A stretch of 64,000 nucleotides of DNA, taken from contig NZ_CP041253.1 in assembly GCF_006575665.1 (NCBI RefSeq), positions 439,501 to 503,500 of the forward strand, given 5' to 3'. Positions 20,177-29,109 of this stretch are shown here, in pieces. The stretch comes from Echinicola soli. Lineage in GTDB: Bacteria; Bacteroidota; Bacteroidia; Cytophagales; Cyclobacteriaceae. The position numbers were made by a program, and so were the translations under genes. The notes under the pieces were generated by a model. The model ran no database searches and was not told the DNA's origin. It saw only the letters and a program-made list of their open reading frames with translations. Within the stretch, counting starts at the first letter, position 1. Every line of letters starts with the position of its first letter.

Positions 20177-21862
20177 TTAGTAGCCGTCGTTTTGAGTCAG
20201 CTCAGCATCTTTGTTAAGGTCGATTTCTGTTTGCGGAATCGGCATCAGCAGATGATCTTCCGTCAGGCCAATGGTAGTTTCTAATGCACCATCTGCCAAA
20301 GGCTCCTCACCGGTAAGTCTTTTGGCGCGCTCCACCAATGTACCTGTCCGCACAAGGGTCTTTCTTCTGTTTTCCTCGGCCAGCAACTCCCTTACCCTTT
20401 CATCCAGGATAAAGTCCAGATCAATATCCGATGCACTTACCATGCTGGCATTTGCGCGGTCACGCAGCACATTGATATCTGCAGCAGCACCGTCCAGATT
20501 GCCTTGCTTCATTCTGGCTTCTGCTCTCAAGAGGTAGGTCTCGCCAAGACGCATCAGGATAAAGTCCTTCCACATGCCAAAACCGAAATTGTCTCGCTCG
20601 TCATACTGTCCCCATTTTAGGGTATATGGAACGTATTTATAAACCGTATCGGCGGCAAATATTTTCACCGAAGAACCGTCGCTAAGGATAAACTCCGCAT
20701 CTTCTCCATAAGGCACTTCTTGACCTCTTATCTCATCATATTTCGAATCGGGATTGTTAAAATACAAGGTGCGCTTGAGACTAAACTTGCTATTCCTCAT
20801 GTCATTTTGCTCGTACAGGTCATAGACCACCCAGTTGTTCAGCCTCATTCTGGCAATACCTCTACCTCCGGTGGAATCAGAAGGATGCATTCCCGGAAGG
20901 TCATGATAGGAGGCTACCCAGATTCTCCGCTGTTGGGGATTCCCGGAACTACCGCCTGTTACGTCGGTTGGATTTTCAGCTTCCAGTACCCAGATACCTT
21001 CCGTGTTTCCTTGATTTCTACGCTGGTTACCAAATAGGAACATGTCCGAAAAGGCATCACCGGGATCATTACTACGGACACCATAGCGCTCTTTTACCAG
21101 GCTCAACCTGCCGCCATTAATGATTTCTGTACACTGTGCTTCGGCTTTGGCATCTTCACCCATTCTCAGGTACACTTCTGCCAAAAGCTGTCGAGCCATT
21201 TCCTTGTTGGCACGGCCATCTTCTGCCGCCTCACCGATATTTGGCAAAAGCTCCACCGCTTCTAGCAAGTCCTCCTCAATGACATTGTCCACTTCTGCCA
21301 CTGCTGTACGAACGAAATCCGTCTTTGGTGCAGATAAGGGTTCTGTCAACAAGGGCACATCGCCAAAATGCGTCACCAGATTATGATAGGCCAAGGCCCT
21401 GAAGAATTTTCCTTCGGCCCTGAAAACAGCCATTTCTTCCTCCGTAACTCCGGCCACCGGCCCACCAGAAGTACTCTGGATCAAGATATTGGCATTGTTG
21501 ATCAGTCGGTAATAAGACCCCCAGATTTTACGGGCGGCATTGTCAGTGGAATTCAACACGGCATAGTCAAAGTGAGGCCTTGCATCGCCATTGGAGCGAC
21601 CTGCCGCTGCCCACGCGATATCAGTACCCAACTGCCATACGCCCCGGATGGTCTGGTCATCCGCAGTGGTAAACATGGTTCCGTATTGGTAGTGCAGACC
21701 AACCACCGCAGCGTTGAACCCAAGCTCGTCTTTCAGTGCCTCCGGTGCATAGCTGTCCAGTACTTCTTCATCCAGAAAGTCTTCGCCACATCCGGACAAA
21801 ACGCCCATCAAACACAGGCCACTGAAGAATAGTTTTATATGTTTTTTCATTGGAATATTCAT
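20177..21862 (-). CDS. susD: SusD/RagB-family glycan-binding lipoprotein
   Basis: Outer-membrane surface lipoprotein of about 560 residues that captures the glycan and closes over the SusC barrel. It has lipobox LSGC followed by GEDFLDEE, the TPR-rich SusD pattern (FRAEGKFFRALAYHNLVTHFGDVPLLTEP), and the C-terminal RDRANA...ILDERVRELLAEENRRKTLVRTGTL block ending in LMPIPQTEIDLN. The start at 21862 (MNIPMKK) could instead be the ATG at 21850, which gives the neater signal peptide; both leave a 14-26 base gap to susC, so the pair is translationally linked. Confidence 0.95.
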   Translation of the reverse strand: MNIPMKKHIKLFFSGLCLMGVLSGCGEDFLDEEVLDSYAPEALKDELGFNAAVVGLHYQYGTMFTTADDQTIRGVWQLGTDIAWAAAGRSNGDARPHFDYAVLNSTDNAARKIWGSYYRLINNANILIQSTSGGPVAGVTEEEMAVFRAEGKFFRALAYHNLVTHFGDVPLLTEPLSAPKTDFVRTAVAEVDNVIEEDLLEAVELLPNIGEAAEDGRANKEMARQLLAEVYLRMGEDAKAEAQCTEIINGGRLSLVKERYGVRSNDPGDAFSDMFLFGNQRRNQGNTEGIWVLEAENPTDVTGGSSGNPQQRRIWVASYHDLPGMHPSDSTGGRGIARMRLNNWVVYDLYEQNDMRNSKFSLKRTLYFNNPDSKYDEIRGQEVPYGEDAEFILSDGSSVKIFAADTVYKYVPYTLKWGQYDERDNFGFGMWKDFILMRLGETYLLRAEARMKQGNLDGAAADINVLRDRANASMVSASDIDLDFILDERVRELLAEENRRKTLVRTGTLVERAKRLTGEEPLADGALETTIGLTEDHLLMPIPQTEIDLNKDAELTQNDGY

Positions 21863-21876
21863 AATTCAACGGGTTA

Positions 21877-24846
21877 TTAAAGGGTTAGATTAAGACCAAA
21901 GGAAATCGTTCTGACCAGTGGGTAATTGTTTTCCCAACCATCAGATCCACGCGAAACTTGGGTGTTTTCAGGATCCCAGCCAAACCAATTGGTAAAGGTG
22001 TGCAGGTTTCTGCCCGCCGCATAGAGGGTCAGGCCTCCGATATTGTACCTTTCCAAAAAGGACTGCGGCACCACATAGCTTAATCGCACATCCTTGATCC
22101 GTACATAGCTGTAGTCCTCCGCAAACTGATATCCCCTGTAGCGATTGTACGCCGCCAAAGATGGCCAGTAGTCGCTAGGATTATCAGGCGTCCAGTATCC
22201 GTATCCAGCGGGAAGGTTTCTTCTCCACGCCTCATCCGCATAGGTCAGGTCCCTGTTGGATTTCAATCCACCTTGGGAAGTCTGGATAAAAATGCTCAGG
22301 TTCCAGTTTTTGTATTGGAACGTATTGGTCAATCCGCCCATCCACTTTGGATCCCTTTGTCCTAATACCACGCGGTCTTCGGCTGTAATCTGTCCATCAC
22401 CGTTCTGGTCTTTAAACTTGAGGTCGCCGGGCTGGGAAACCGGATCGACAGCAGCGATGTCTTCACCTTCTTGCCAGATGCCAAGCTTTTCATAATCAAA
22501 AATCACCCGCAGTGGTTGTCCGATAAACCATCCATTTCCTATGTCATCTCTGCCATCGCCATAGAGATCAACGATCTCGTTTTTATAGGTAGAAAAGTTT
22601 AAAGATGTCTCCCAAGAGAAATCTCCACGCTCGATATTCACCGTATTCAAGGTCAGCTCAAAACCTTTGTTCTGCATTTCACCAAGGTTGGCCCATACGT
22701 TGTTATAACCTGTAATGGTTGGCAGATTTCTCCTAAGCAGTATATCTTCGGTGTTGGTCTTATACACTTCCACCGTACCACGGATCCTGTTCTGTACAAA
22801 ACCAAAATCCAAGGCCAAGTTGGCGGAAGTAGTGGTTTCCCATGTCAGGTTAGCATTTCCCAAGGAGTTATATAATACCCCTACTTGAGCCGCTCCTCCA
22901 AATGGCTGTAGTACTGTGTTAGCAGTTGACACGGTTTGATTCGGATCAATCGCTTGGTTACCGGATTGACCGTAAGAGAACCTCAGCTTCAGCTCTCCCA
23001 GTCCGGGATGATCTTGCATAAACTCCTCATTGTGGATATTCCAACCTAAGGCCATGGAAGGGAAAAGGCCGTATTTACTGGTATTGGCACCAAAAGCTGA
23101 GTATCCATCCCGTCTTGCGGTCACTGTAAATAAATACCGGCTGTCATACGAATAATTCAACCTACCCATTTGGGAAAGCAGTGTGTAGTTATTGGCATCC
23201 GACCAAGTGGACTGGGTCGTACCCGCCTCCATGCCATTGTAAGATAAGGCGTCATTGATAAAGCCTCTTGACTGGCCTGCCGATCTAAAATAATCCACAC
23301 TCTGTGCACTGTACAATGCGGTAATGTCAAAATGGTGCTTGTCAATGTCCTTGGCATAGGTCAGGATATTTTCAACCACCCAATTGGCCCTTTCGGTATT
23401 GGATACGTCCGCTGTACCGTTCAGGTCATAAAACTCTCTTCCGGTATATCCGGCAAAACGGTCAAAATTATACACATAAGTGGCATTGAACCGATACTTC
23501 AATCCCTCGATAAAACCAGGGGTAATGTCTGCATAGCCAGAACCAGAAAGCGTTCTTCTTCTATCCACACGGTCAGTGGTCAAGCCCAAAAGCGGGTTCT
23601 TAAACAACTGCTCAGGATTCATGGGGAAAGTGATATACTCGCCATTTTCGTCATAAGGAACGGAATAAGGGCTCATCGCCGTAGCTTCCAGCCAGTTCAC
23701 TCTTCCGCCGTCATAATTGTTATCGGTAAAGAAAGAAGAGGTACCCACTTTCAGCCAGTCTGTGATGGTCGCATCGATATTCGTCCTGAAATTGGTACGT
23801 GCATACTGATAGCCTTTTACCACTCCTTTTTGCTTCAGGTGGCTACCTGATACATAATATTGTATTTTCTCGGTTCCTCCTGAAATGCTAAGGTTATGCT
23901 CTGAAATCCTGCCGGGCTGCGTGGCTTGGCCCAACCAATCAGTAGTGATGCCAGCCTCATAGTTCTCTACCTCTGAAGCATTGGGAAGGACATCGGTTTG
24001 AGGCTGATTGTTTGCCGTCAAATAATCCGCATATTTCTGCACGTAGGCATCCGGACTCATCGGATCCAGCACATGGGACATGCTCTCAAAGCCCATATAG
24101 CCACTGTAGTTGATTTTGGGAGTTCCATCGGTTTGATTCCCTCTTTTGGTCGTCACCAAAATCACACCATTGGCGCCTCGGGTACCATAAATGGCCACAG
24201 CAGAAGCATCCTTCAATATTTCGATGGATTCAATATCATTGGCATTCAAATCATTGAGTGTGCCAAAATAAGGTGATCCATCCACCACGATAAAGGGACT
24301 GGTTCTGGCATTGACGGAGTTGACACCCCTGATCTGCATTCCTCCAGTACTGCCCGGAACGGAAGAACCTTGGTTTACGGTAAGTCCTGCCGTGGTACCC
24401 TGGATCGCTTGGGTAAGGTTGGTCACAGGCAAGTTGGAAAGTCGGTCTTTTGGTACCGATGCCACTGAGCCGGTAATGTCCGAACGTTTTTGGGTACCGT
24501 ACCCGACTACTACCACTTCCTCTAGCTGCCCCATGTCCTCACTAAGGCCTATGGCTAGTTCGGAAGCATTTCCTACAGGAACCTCTTTACTACTGTAACC
24601 GATAAAAGAAACCGTCAAAACGGGCTCTTCTGTATTTAGGTTTAGTGTAAATTTTCCGTCCAGGTCTGTAGCTGTTCCATTGGAAGTTCCTTTTTCCAAT
24701 ATTGTCGCCCCTGGGATGGGCTCCCCTGTCTCCTCATTGGTGACGACTCCCGTCACCGTTTTGCCACTGGACTGGGCAAATGAAAAACTGATACATAGGC
24801 AGAACACCATCAATGCGCCTGCCATTTTTAATAAAATGTGCTTCAT
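21877..24846 (-). CDS. susC: SusC/RagA TonB-linked outer-membrane transporter
   Basis: A 989-residue TonB-dependent barrel that imports oligosaccharides. After a signal peptide (cleavage after SFAQ, about residue 25) come a carboxypeptidase-D-like regulatory domain (about 30-115: TGVVTNEETGEPIPGATI), the TonB-box/plug junction EEVVVVGYGTQKRSDITGSV, the plug with IRGVNSVNARTSPFIVVDG and ESIEILKDASAVAIYGTRGANGVI, then the 22-strand barrel ending in ISFGLNLTL. There is no N-terminal STN domain, so signalling through an anti-sigma factor is not expected. First gene of the locus, 255 bases from the divergent regulator. Confidence 0.96.
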   Translation of the reverse strand: MKHILLKMAGALMVFCLCISFSFAQSSGKTVTGVVTNEETGEPIPGATILEKGTSNGTATDLDGKFTLNLNTEEPVLTVSFIGYSSKEVPVGNASELAIGLSEDMGQLEEVVVVGYGTQKRSDITGSVASVPKDRLSNLPVTNLTQAIQGTTAGLTVNQGSSVPGSTGGMQIRGVNSVNARTSPFIVVDGSPYFGTLNDLNANDIESIEILKDASAVAIYGTRGANGVILVTTKRGNQTDGTPKINYSGYMGFESMSHVLDPMSPDAYVQKYADYLTANNQPQTDVLPNASEVENYEAGITTDWLGQATQPGRISEHNLSISGGTEKIQYYVSGSHLKQKGVVKGYQYARTNFRTNIDATITDWLKVGTSSFFTDNNYDGGRVNWLEATAMSPYSVPYDENGEYITFPMNPEQLFKNPLLGLTTDRVDRRRTLSGSGYADITPGFIEGLKYRFNATYVYNFDRFAGYTGREFYDLNGTADVSNTERANWVVENILTYAKDIDKHHFDITALYSAQSVDYFRSAGQSRGFINDALSYNGMEAGTTQSTWSDANNYTLLSQMGRLNYSYDSRYLFTVTARRDGYSAFGANTSKYGLFPSMALGWNIHNEEFMQDHPGLGELKLRFSYGQSGNQAIDPNQTVSTANTVLQPFGGAAQVGVLYNSLGNANLTWETTTSANLALDFGFVQNRIRGTVEVYKTNTEDILLRRNLPTITGYNNVWANLGEMQNKGFELTLNTVNIERGDFSWETSLNFSTYKNEIVDLYGDGRDDIGNGWFIGQPLRVIFDYEKLGIWQEGEDIAAVDPVSQPGDLKFKDQNGDGQITAEDRVVLGQRDPKWMGGLTNTFQYKNWNLSIFIQTSQGGLKSNRDLTYADEAWRRNLPAGYGYWTPDNPSDYWPSLAAYNRYRGYQFAEDYSYVRIKDVRLSYVVPQSFLERYNIGGLTLYAAGRNLHTFTNWFGWDPENTQVSRGSDGWENNYPLVRTISFGLNLTL

Positions 24847-25007
24847 AGTTTTTTAGGTTAATTGTTAATAATTACAACATCAGTAAAAAGCTCCTTGCTA
24901 CTGGTGGCCGAACACATGCCTGGTATTTCCGACCTACAGTTTTTTTGCTGACGATTATGTACGAAATATGGAAATTCGAAACGAAAAATGTAAATTTAAC
25001 ACTAATT

Positions 25008-25028
25008 TAACGGTAATCTTAACCGTTA
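25008..25028. promoter_or_regulatory. Inverted repeat, candidate operator between susC and regulator
   Basis: Perfect inverted repeat TAACGGT-N7-ACCGTTA, 162 bases upstream of susC and 74 bases before the divergent regulator gene. Confidence 0.5.
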
Positions 25029-25040
25029 CATATTCGGTTG

Positions 25041-25050
25041 TAGACGTCTA
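25041..25050. promoter_or_regulatory. 10-base palindrome upstream of regulator
   Basis: TAGACGTCTA, a perfect palindrome 52 bases before the regulator start; a second possible binding site. Confidence 0.35.
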
Positions 25051-25101
25051 AAACCGCGAAATGAGCACCTGCCTCCTCACACTAAAACTTACTGATATTC
25101 A

Positions 25102-26253
25102 ATGGAAAAGCATGAAAAACTTGAAACAATAGCACAGATCACTTCCAGTAAGACCTTTAGTCGAGCCCCTTCCAGCTGTGTCCTGTTGAGGTTTCTTACA
25201 GAAGCCACCATCGATGGCAGGGATCTTAAAGAAACTACCATCGGAATGGAGCTTTATGGTAAATCTTACGAGGACGAAAAGAGTGCCGCACACATCCGGG
25301 TCAATGTTTATCACCTGAGAAAAAAACTGGAAAAATATTACCAAGAAGAAGGCGCTGATGACCAGTGGCAAGTTCGTATTAAAAAGGGACAATATCAGGT
25401 AGACTTCATCAAAAGCAGGGAAGATGAACCCGCTACGAACAGGACTAAATACGGCATTGCCTTGGCAGGTTTTATTCTTTTGCTGGCAGTGGGCTTTTGG
25501 CTGGTTAGCAGAAAAACCTACACCCCACTTTGGCAAGCTTATTTCGAGAGTGACAAAGAGACGACGCTCTTCATTGGTGACTTTTTTGGCATCATGGGCA
25601 CCACCGCTACCGGTGAAATAGGCTGGAATCGGGATTACAACATCAATAATATCGAAGATTACTATCGGTACCTTGAAGAACACCCAGAGAAAAAAGGTGA
25701 AATCAATCCCGCCAATTACCCTTACGTCACCGGCATGGCTGCCAATGGCACCATGAATATTTCAAGGCTCTTTCACCGCCAGGACAAGGACTTCAATATC
25801 CTATTCAGCTCCCAAACTTCAATTAAGGATATCACAGAAAATAATTCAATCTATATCGGGCCTATAAAAAATGGCAACTCATTCATCGACTTTTTCAATG
25901 ATGCCAATCCTCATGTATCCATTAACCATGGCATGCTCGATTTTCAGGATGCTGAGAGAAACATCGATACGCTGATCAACCTGAGCGTCGACGACGGCCA
26001 AATTTACGAACACGCAGTCGTCTCCCGCTACAAAGGCCCCAACGAGACGGAACAGTTTGTATTTTTCTCTGATCATGACATTGGCGTGAAAGCCACCACG
26101 GAAAAATTCACCGATGCGGAATGGCTGGAAAATGATTTCAAGCGACTCCTGAATAACTCCACCTATTTCACGGCCATTTTTCTGGTCAAAGGCAAGGACA
26201 GGACCAGTATGGAACTGGAACTGCTGCTTTGGGATGTGTTGCATGATCGGTGA
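25102..26253 (+). CDS. Membrane-tethered winged-helix regulator, CadC/ToxR-like topology
   Basis: A 383-residue protein I cannot place in a named family. Residues 1-105 look like the wHTH-type domain seen at the N terminus of some bacterial regulators: VLLRFLTEATIDGR, ETTIGMELYGKSY and the basic helix RVNVYHLRKKLEKYY, with a beta-hairpin ending IKKGQYQVDF. One membrane segment follows (about 117-135, KYGIALAGFILLLAVGFWL), then a periplasmic domain of about 245 residues of unknown fold. This gives DNA-binding in the cytoplasm and sensing in the periplasm on one chain. It is divergent from susC, the usual place for a locus regulator, yet is neither a hybrid two-component system, AraC, ECF-sigma nor SusR type. 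Confidence 0.65.
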   Translation: MEKHEKLETIAQITSSKTFSRAPSSCVLLRFLTEATIDGRDLKETTIGMELYGKSYEDEKSAAHIRVNVYHLRKKLEKYYQEEGADDQWQVRIKKGQYQVDFIKSREDEPATNRTKYGIALAGFILLLAVGFWLVSRKTYTPLWQAYFESDKETTLFIGDFFGIMGTTATGEIGWNRDYNINNIEDYYRYLEEHPEKKGEINPANYPYVTGMAANGTMNISRLFHRQDKDFNILFSSQTSIKDITENNSIYIGPIKNGNSFIDFFNDANPHVSINHGMLDFQDAERNIDTLINLSVDDGQIYEHAVVSRYKGPNETEQFVFFSDHDIGVKATTEKFTDAEWLENDFKRLLNNSTYFTAIFLVKGKDRTSMELELLLWDVLHDR

Positions 26254-26461
26254 AGGTAGAAGGTAGAAGTACGAAGGAACCGCGGAGGCGCAAAGATCGC
26301 GGAGAGGAATGGTGTGAATGATTTTGCTGTTAGGGATTTGCCCGTTGCGGCAGATCCCTACGGGACAATCCCCCACCAAAAGATCCAAGTTCCTAAACCA
26401 TCCATTTCAAACCCCTAAAACAATAGAAGCGTCAATATAAAATTTTCCAATCTTCAAATCC
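26254..26461. other. Intergenic region with repeat fragments
   Basis: Holds GGAACCGCGGAGGCGCAAAG and similar fragments that look like degenerate interspersed repeats; no gene. Confidence 0.4.
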
Positions 26462-27463
26462 TCAATCCACCTCAAAAGGCCCTACAACCTCTAACTTATC
26501 ATCGCTCAAATCCACTTCAAACAAATGAGGGATTCGGATATAGCGGCCATTTTCTTCCCGGTGACTATGTGCCGCCATAAGCCATATACCGTCAAAGGTC
26601 TGGAACAACATACCGTGACCATAATTGGGCGGCGTGATAGGTTCTTCCTCCTGAGTCCACGGCCCTTCCAGCTTGCCGGTTTCAGAATAGGCTACCCCCT
26701 GGGTATACACATCATAGATCCAACTCGTCCAGATCATGCCCAACCGATCAGTACCTGTCCGAAAAAGGTAAGGCCCGTCTGTCACCTGGCTGGGAGTCAC
26801 TTCACCGTCCACTTTTCTGCGGCTCCATGGCGAAGCACTGGCCTTGAACAGTAATTTACTTTTTCCGATGGCCCCGCTAAGATCAGGCTTTAGCCGGATC
26901 ATCTCCATCGTGCCATCGCCTACCTGCAGCCATTCATGGCAAAAAACCATATAAGGTACTTCATCTTCCACCCAAAACGTACCATCCAGCGTAGCCCAAT
27001 TTCCTGGCAAATAATCTTCTTCTCCCACTGGCCTGTACGATCCATCTGGCTGATCACTCACCAAAACATGGCTGGCGCGACGCGGTACTTCAGTATCATC
27101 CACCGTATCGATAATGGTTCGTTGATTGGTAAACGTGGCAAAATAATAGTACTTGCCCATGTACTCGTGAAGCTCAGCTGCCCAGATGGCCGGTCGCTCA
27201 CCAGCCCATGGGATCTCGCTTGCTTCTGCCACGCGGAATGGCCCCGTCCATGCTTTAAGGTCTTTGCTTTTCCAAAGCAATCCTCCCGTACCTGTCATAT
27301 AGTACATTTCAGTCTTATGATCGGCCAAAATGCATGGATCACTTAACCGAATAGAATCTAACGGGATATTTTCTCTTACTTTCCATTGGGCCGTGGCAAG
27401 TTGACCAAAGCCTATGGTCATCAAGAGGCTTAAAGTCAATCCCTTAAAACAATTTAGTTTCAT
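26462..27463 (-). CDS. GH43 glycoside hydrolase, exported
   Basis: A 333-residue protein with signal peptide (to about LATAQ, residue 25) and a single five-bladed GH43 propeller. Motifs: LSDPCILAD (base Asp), ATLDGTFWVEDEVPYMVF (second Asp), and the acidic VTDGPYLFRTG region; the predicted acid Glu is probably in DGEVTPSQVTDGPYLF. It resembles the GH43 group with a C-terminal YGHGMLFQTFDG motif, which supplies the active-site His. Likely an alpha-L-arabinofuranosidase or related exo-enzyme in the periplasm. It lies 71 bases after the next GH43 gene in the same direction. Confidence 0.87.
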   Translation of the reverse strand: MKLNCFKGLTLSLLMTIGFGQLATAQWKVRENIPLDSIRLSDPCILADHKTEMYYMTGTGGLLWKSKDLKAWTGPFRVAEASEIPWAGERPAIWAAELHEYMGKYYYFATFTNQRTIIDTVDDTEVPRRASHVLVSDQPDGSYRPVGEEDYLPGNWATLDGTFWVEDEVPYMVFCHEWLQVGDGTMEMIRLKPDLSGAIGKSKLLFKASASPWSRRKVDGEVTPSQVTDGPYLFRTGTDRLGMIWTSWIYDVYTQGVAYSETGKLEGPWTQEEEPITPPNYGHGMLFQTFDGIWLMAAHSHREENGRYIRIPHLFEVDLSDDKLEVVGPFEVD

Positions 27464-27534
27464 AATATTTCTTATTTAGTTGATCATTTCTTTTATACCG
27501 AAGAAGACCTTTTAAGTTTTAACTCCTTGGAACT

Positions 27535-28509
27535 TCAATCCACCGGCTTTACACCTTCAGTAGTCATTTGCACCCTTTTGAGTGTTCCGTCAAAATTGTA
27601 ATACAATGGATCAATGCATACTGAACGGCTAAAGCTGGTACCCCCACGCTGTCTGCCGCCATTATGGTAGATGAAGTACCAGCGATCTTTAAATTCCACG
27701 ATAGACTGGTGATTGGTATTACTGTTGCCAGCGATCTCGTTCAATATTCCTTGATATTCCCAGGGCCCTTCGATGCTTTCTGAAGTGGCATAGGCTATTT
27801 TTTCAGGAAATCCAGACGCATAGGTCAAATAGTACTTTCCGTCCTTCCTATGAATCCAAGGAGCCTCCTCAAAGGCAAATCCATCAAAATCTACCTGCTT
27901 TATTTCACCATCAATCTCAATCATATTGTCTTTCAGCTTGGCGTAATAGCACTCGCCATTGCCCCAAAAGATCCAGGGCTGACCGTCATCATCCGTAAAA
28001 ATGGCCGGGTCGATACAAGCCCAGGAATGGCCCGAGGCAAAACAGTCTTCATTTGTTAGCAGCGGCTTGCCCAAAGCATCCTTAAAAGGTCCGGCAGGAT
28101 GATCCGCCACTGCCACTCCGATACCTGTCCAGTTGGTACTGATGTACCAGTAATATTTACCGTTTCTCTCTGCCACATGTCCAGCGTAGGCATCTCCACT
28201 CTCTGCCCAAGCAAAATCCTCTATTTTTAACGGCACGGGATGCTCTGTCCAGTTGGCCATATCCGTAGTGGAAAACACCAGCCAGTCCTTCATCTTATAA
28301 CCTTTCTGGCCACCTTCAAAGTCATGTCCGGTATACAGCCAAAGCGTATCACCCTCCACCATGGCAGCTGGATCAGCCGTATATTTGTGGGTAAAAAGTG
28401 GATTCCCCTTTGCCGTGATATGATTATAGGTAGAGTGCTCTTGAGCATGGAGCAATTGTTCCGAAAACACCAGGAGTAAAATCGGTAAGAGGCATTTTGG
28501 TAATTTCAT
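27535..28509 (-). CDS. GH43 arabinosidase/xylosidase-like enzyme, exported
   Basis: About 324 residues from the start MKLPKCLLPILLL, which begins a signal peptide ending near LLHAQ; a longer frame to 28560 adds a charged leader and is less likely. Triad region: YTADPAAMVEGD (base), CIDPAIFTDDDGQPWIFWG (second Asp), and EEAPWIHRKDGKYYL (acid Glu). NTNHQSIVEFKDRWYFIYHNG is the usual C-terminal metal/His blade. It is the closest relative in the window of the GH43 at 42701-43681. Arabinofuranosidase or beta-xylosidase activity is likely; the context favours arabinose release. Confidence 0.88.
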   Translation of the reverse strand: MKLPKCLLPILLLVFSEQLLHAQEHSTYNHITAKGNPLFTHKYTADPAAMVEGDTLWLYTGHDFEGGQKGYKMKDWLVFSTTDMANWTEHPVPLKIEDFAWAESGDAYAGHVAERNGKYYWYISTNWTGIGVAVADHPAGPFKDALGKPLLTNEDCFASGHSWACIDPAIFTDDDGQPWIFWGNGECYYAKLKDNMIEIDGEIKQVDFDGFAFEEAPWIHRKDGKYYLTYASGFPEKIAYATSESIEGPWEYQGILNEIAGNSNTNHQSIVEFKDRWYFIYHNGGRQRGGTSFSRSVCIDPLYYNFDGTLKRVQMTTEGVKPVD

Positions 28510-28785
28510 AAGGTCGTTTAGTTTTTTTATTATAGTTATTCTATTTTTTCCTGCTATCATTCCCCTTCATATTTTGCCCTTTCATTATACCTCCGTTTCA
28601 CACCTGACATTGTACTTCCCTGATTATTGTTGACCGGATTAATTATTAGATTTCATTGTCAAACATAGTATTAATTGGTCTTTCCCTAGATGGAATTTTA
28701 AACCAATTCCTTTCAAACTCCCCCGGACTTTTGCTCATTTTTGCTATAACGAGAGCTGTGACCAAGCATGACGGCATGACGAATT

Positions 28786-28885
28786 GTCTGAAGCCAAGCG
28801 GGCTGGTCTGAAGCCAAACAGACTGGTCTGGTGCCAAGCAGGCCTGTCTGGAGCCAGGCAGGCCTGTCTGGAGCCAGGCAGGGAG
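28786..28885 (+). repeat. Tandem array of five 20-base units
   Basis: Units begin GTCTG and share GTCTGgnGCCAaGCAGGCcT; the last two are identical for 15 bases. Most units contain a short inverted repeat (CCTG...CAGG). No spacers. A related five-unit array lies at 62657-62756. Confidence 0.9.
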
Positions 28886-29060
28886 GGACAGCTTGTCCCG
28901 GAGGCTATCGGGAACGAGGCAGTCTCGTCTAATGAGAAGGGGATTGCTTCACTCCGTTGCTCTGAAGCGTCCGCAATAGCCTGCCCCGACACTTTCGGGG
29001 ACGTTATGCTCATATCTCACTACTTGATACTTACATCCTGCTACTTGATACTTCCTTCGT
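28886..29060 (+). repeat. Dispersed intergenic repeat, copy R3
   Basis: Shares GAGGCAGTCTCGTCTAATGA, GATTGCTTCACTCCGTTGCT and TACTTGATACTTACATCCTG with copies near 7.7, 16.2 and 62.8 kb; contains a small palindrome CCCCGACACTTTCGGGG. Confidence 0.75.
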
Positions 29061-29109
29061 TGCTCTCATCTTGAATCTTACATCTAGCGTCTTCTACGCT
29101 ATCCTCTGT

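Larger units (their letters stand above)
28510..29109. repeat. Gene-free repeat region between GH43 genes
   Basis: Contains the five-unit 20-base tandem array (28786-28885) and dispersed repeat copy R3 immediately after it. The small ORFs here are repeat artefacts. Confidence 0.75.

Noticed and set aside
28786-28885. Possible CRISPR array
   Set aside because: The 20-base units are directly adjacent without spacers, five copies only, and no cas gene is nearby. The same holds for 62657-62756.
28646-29074. Overlapping short ORFs on both strands (61-96 residues)
   Set aside because: They translate the tandem array and dispersed repeat; periodic peptide patterns reflect the DNA repeat, not a protein.
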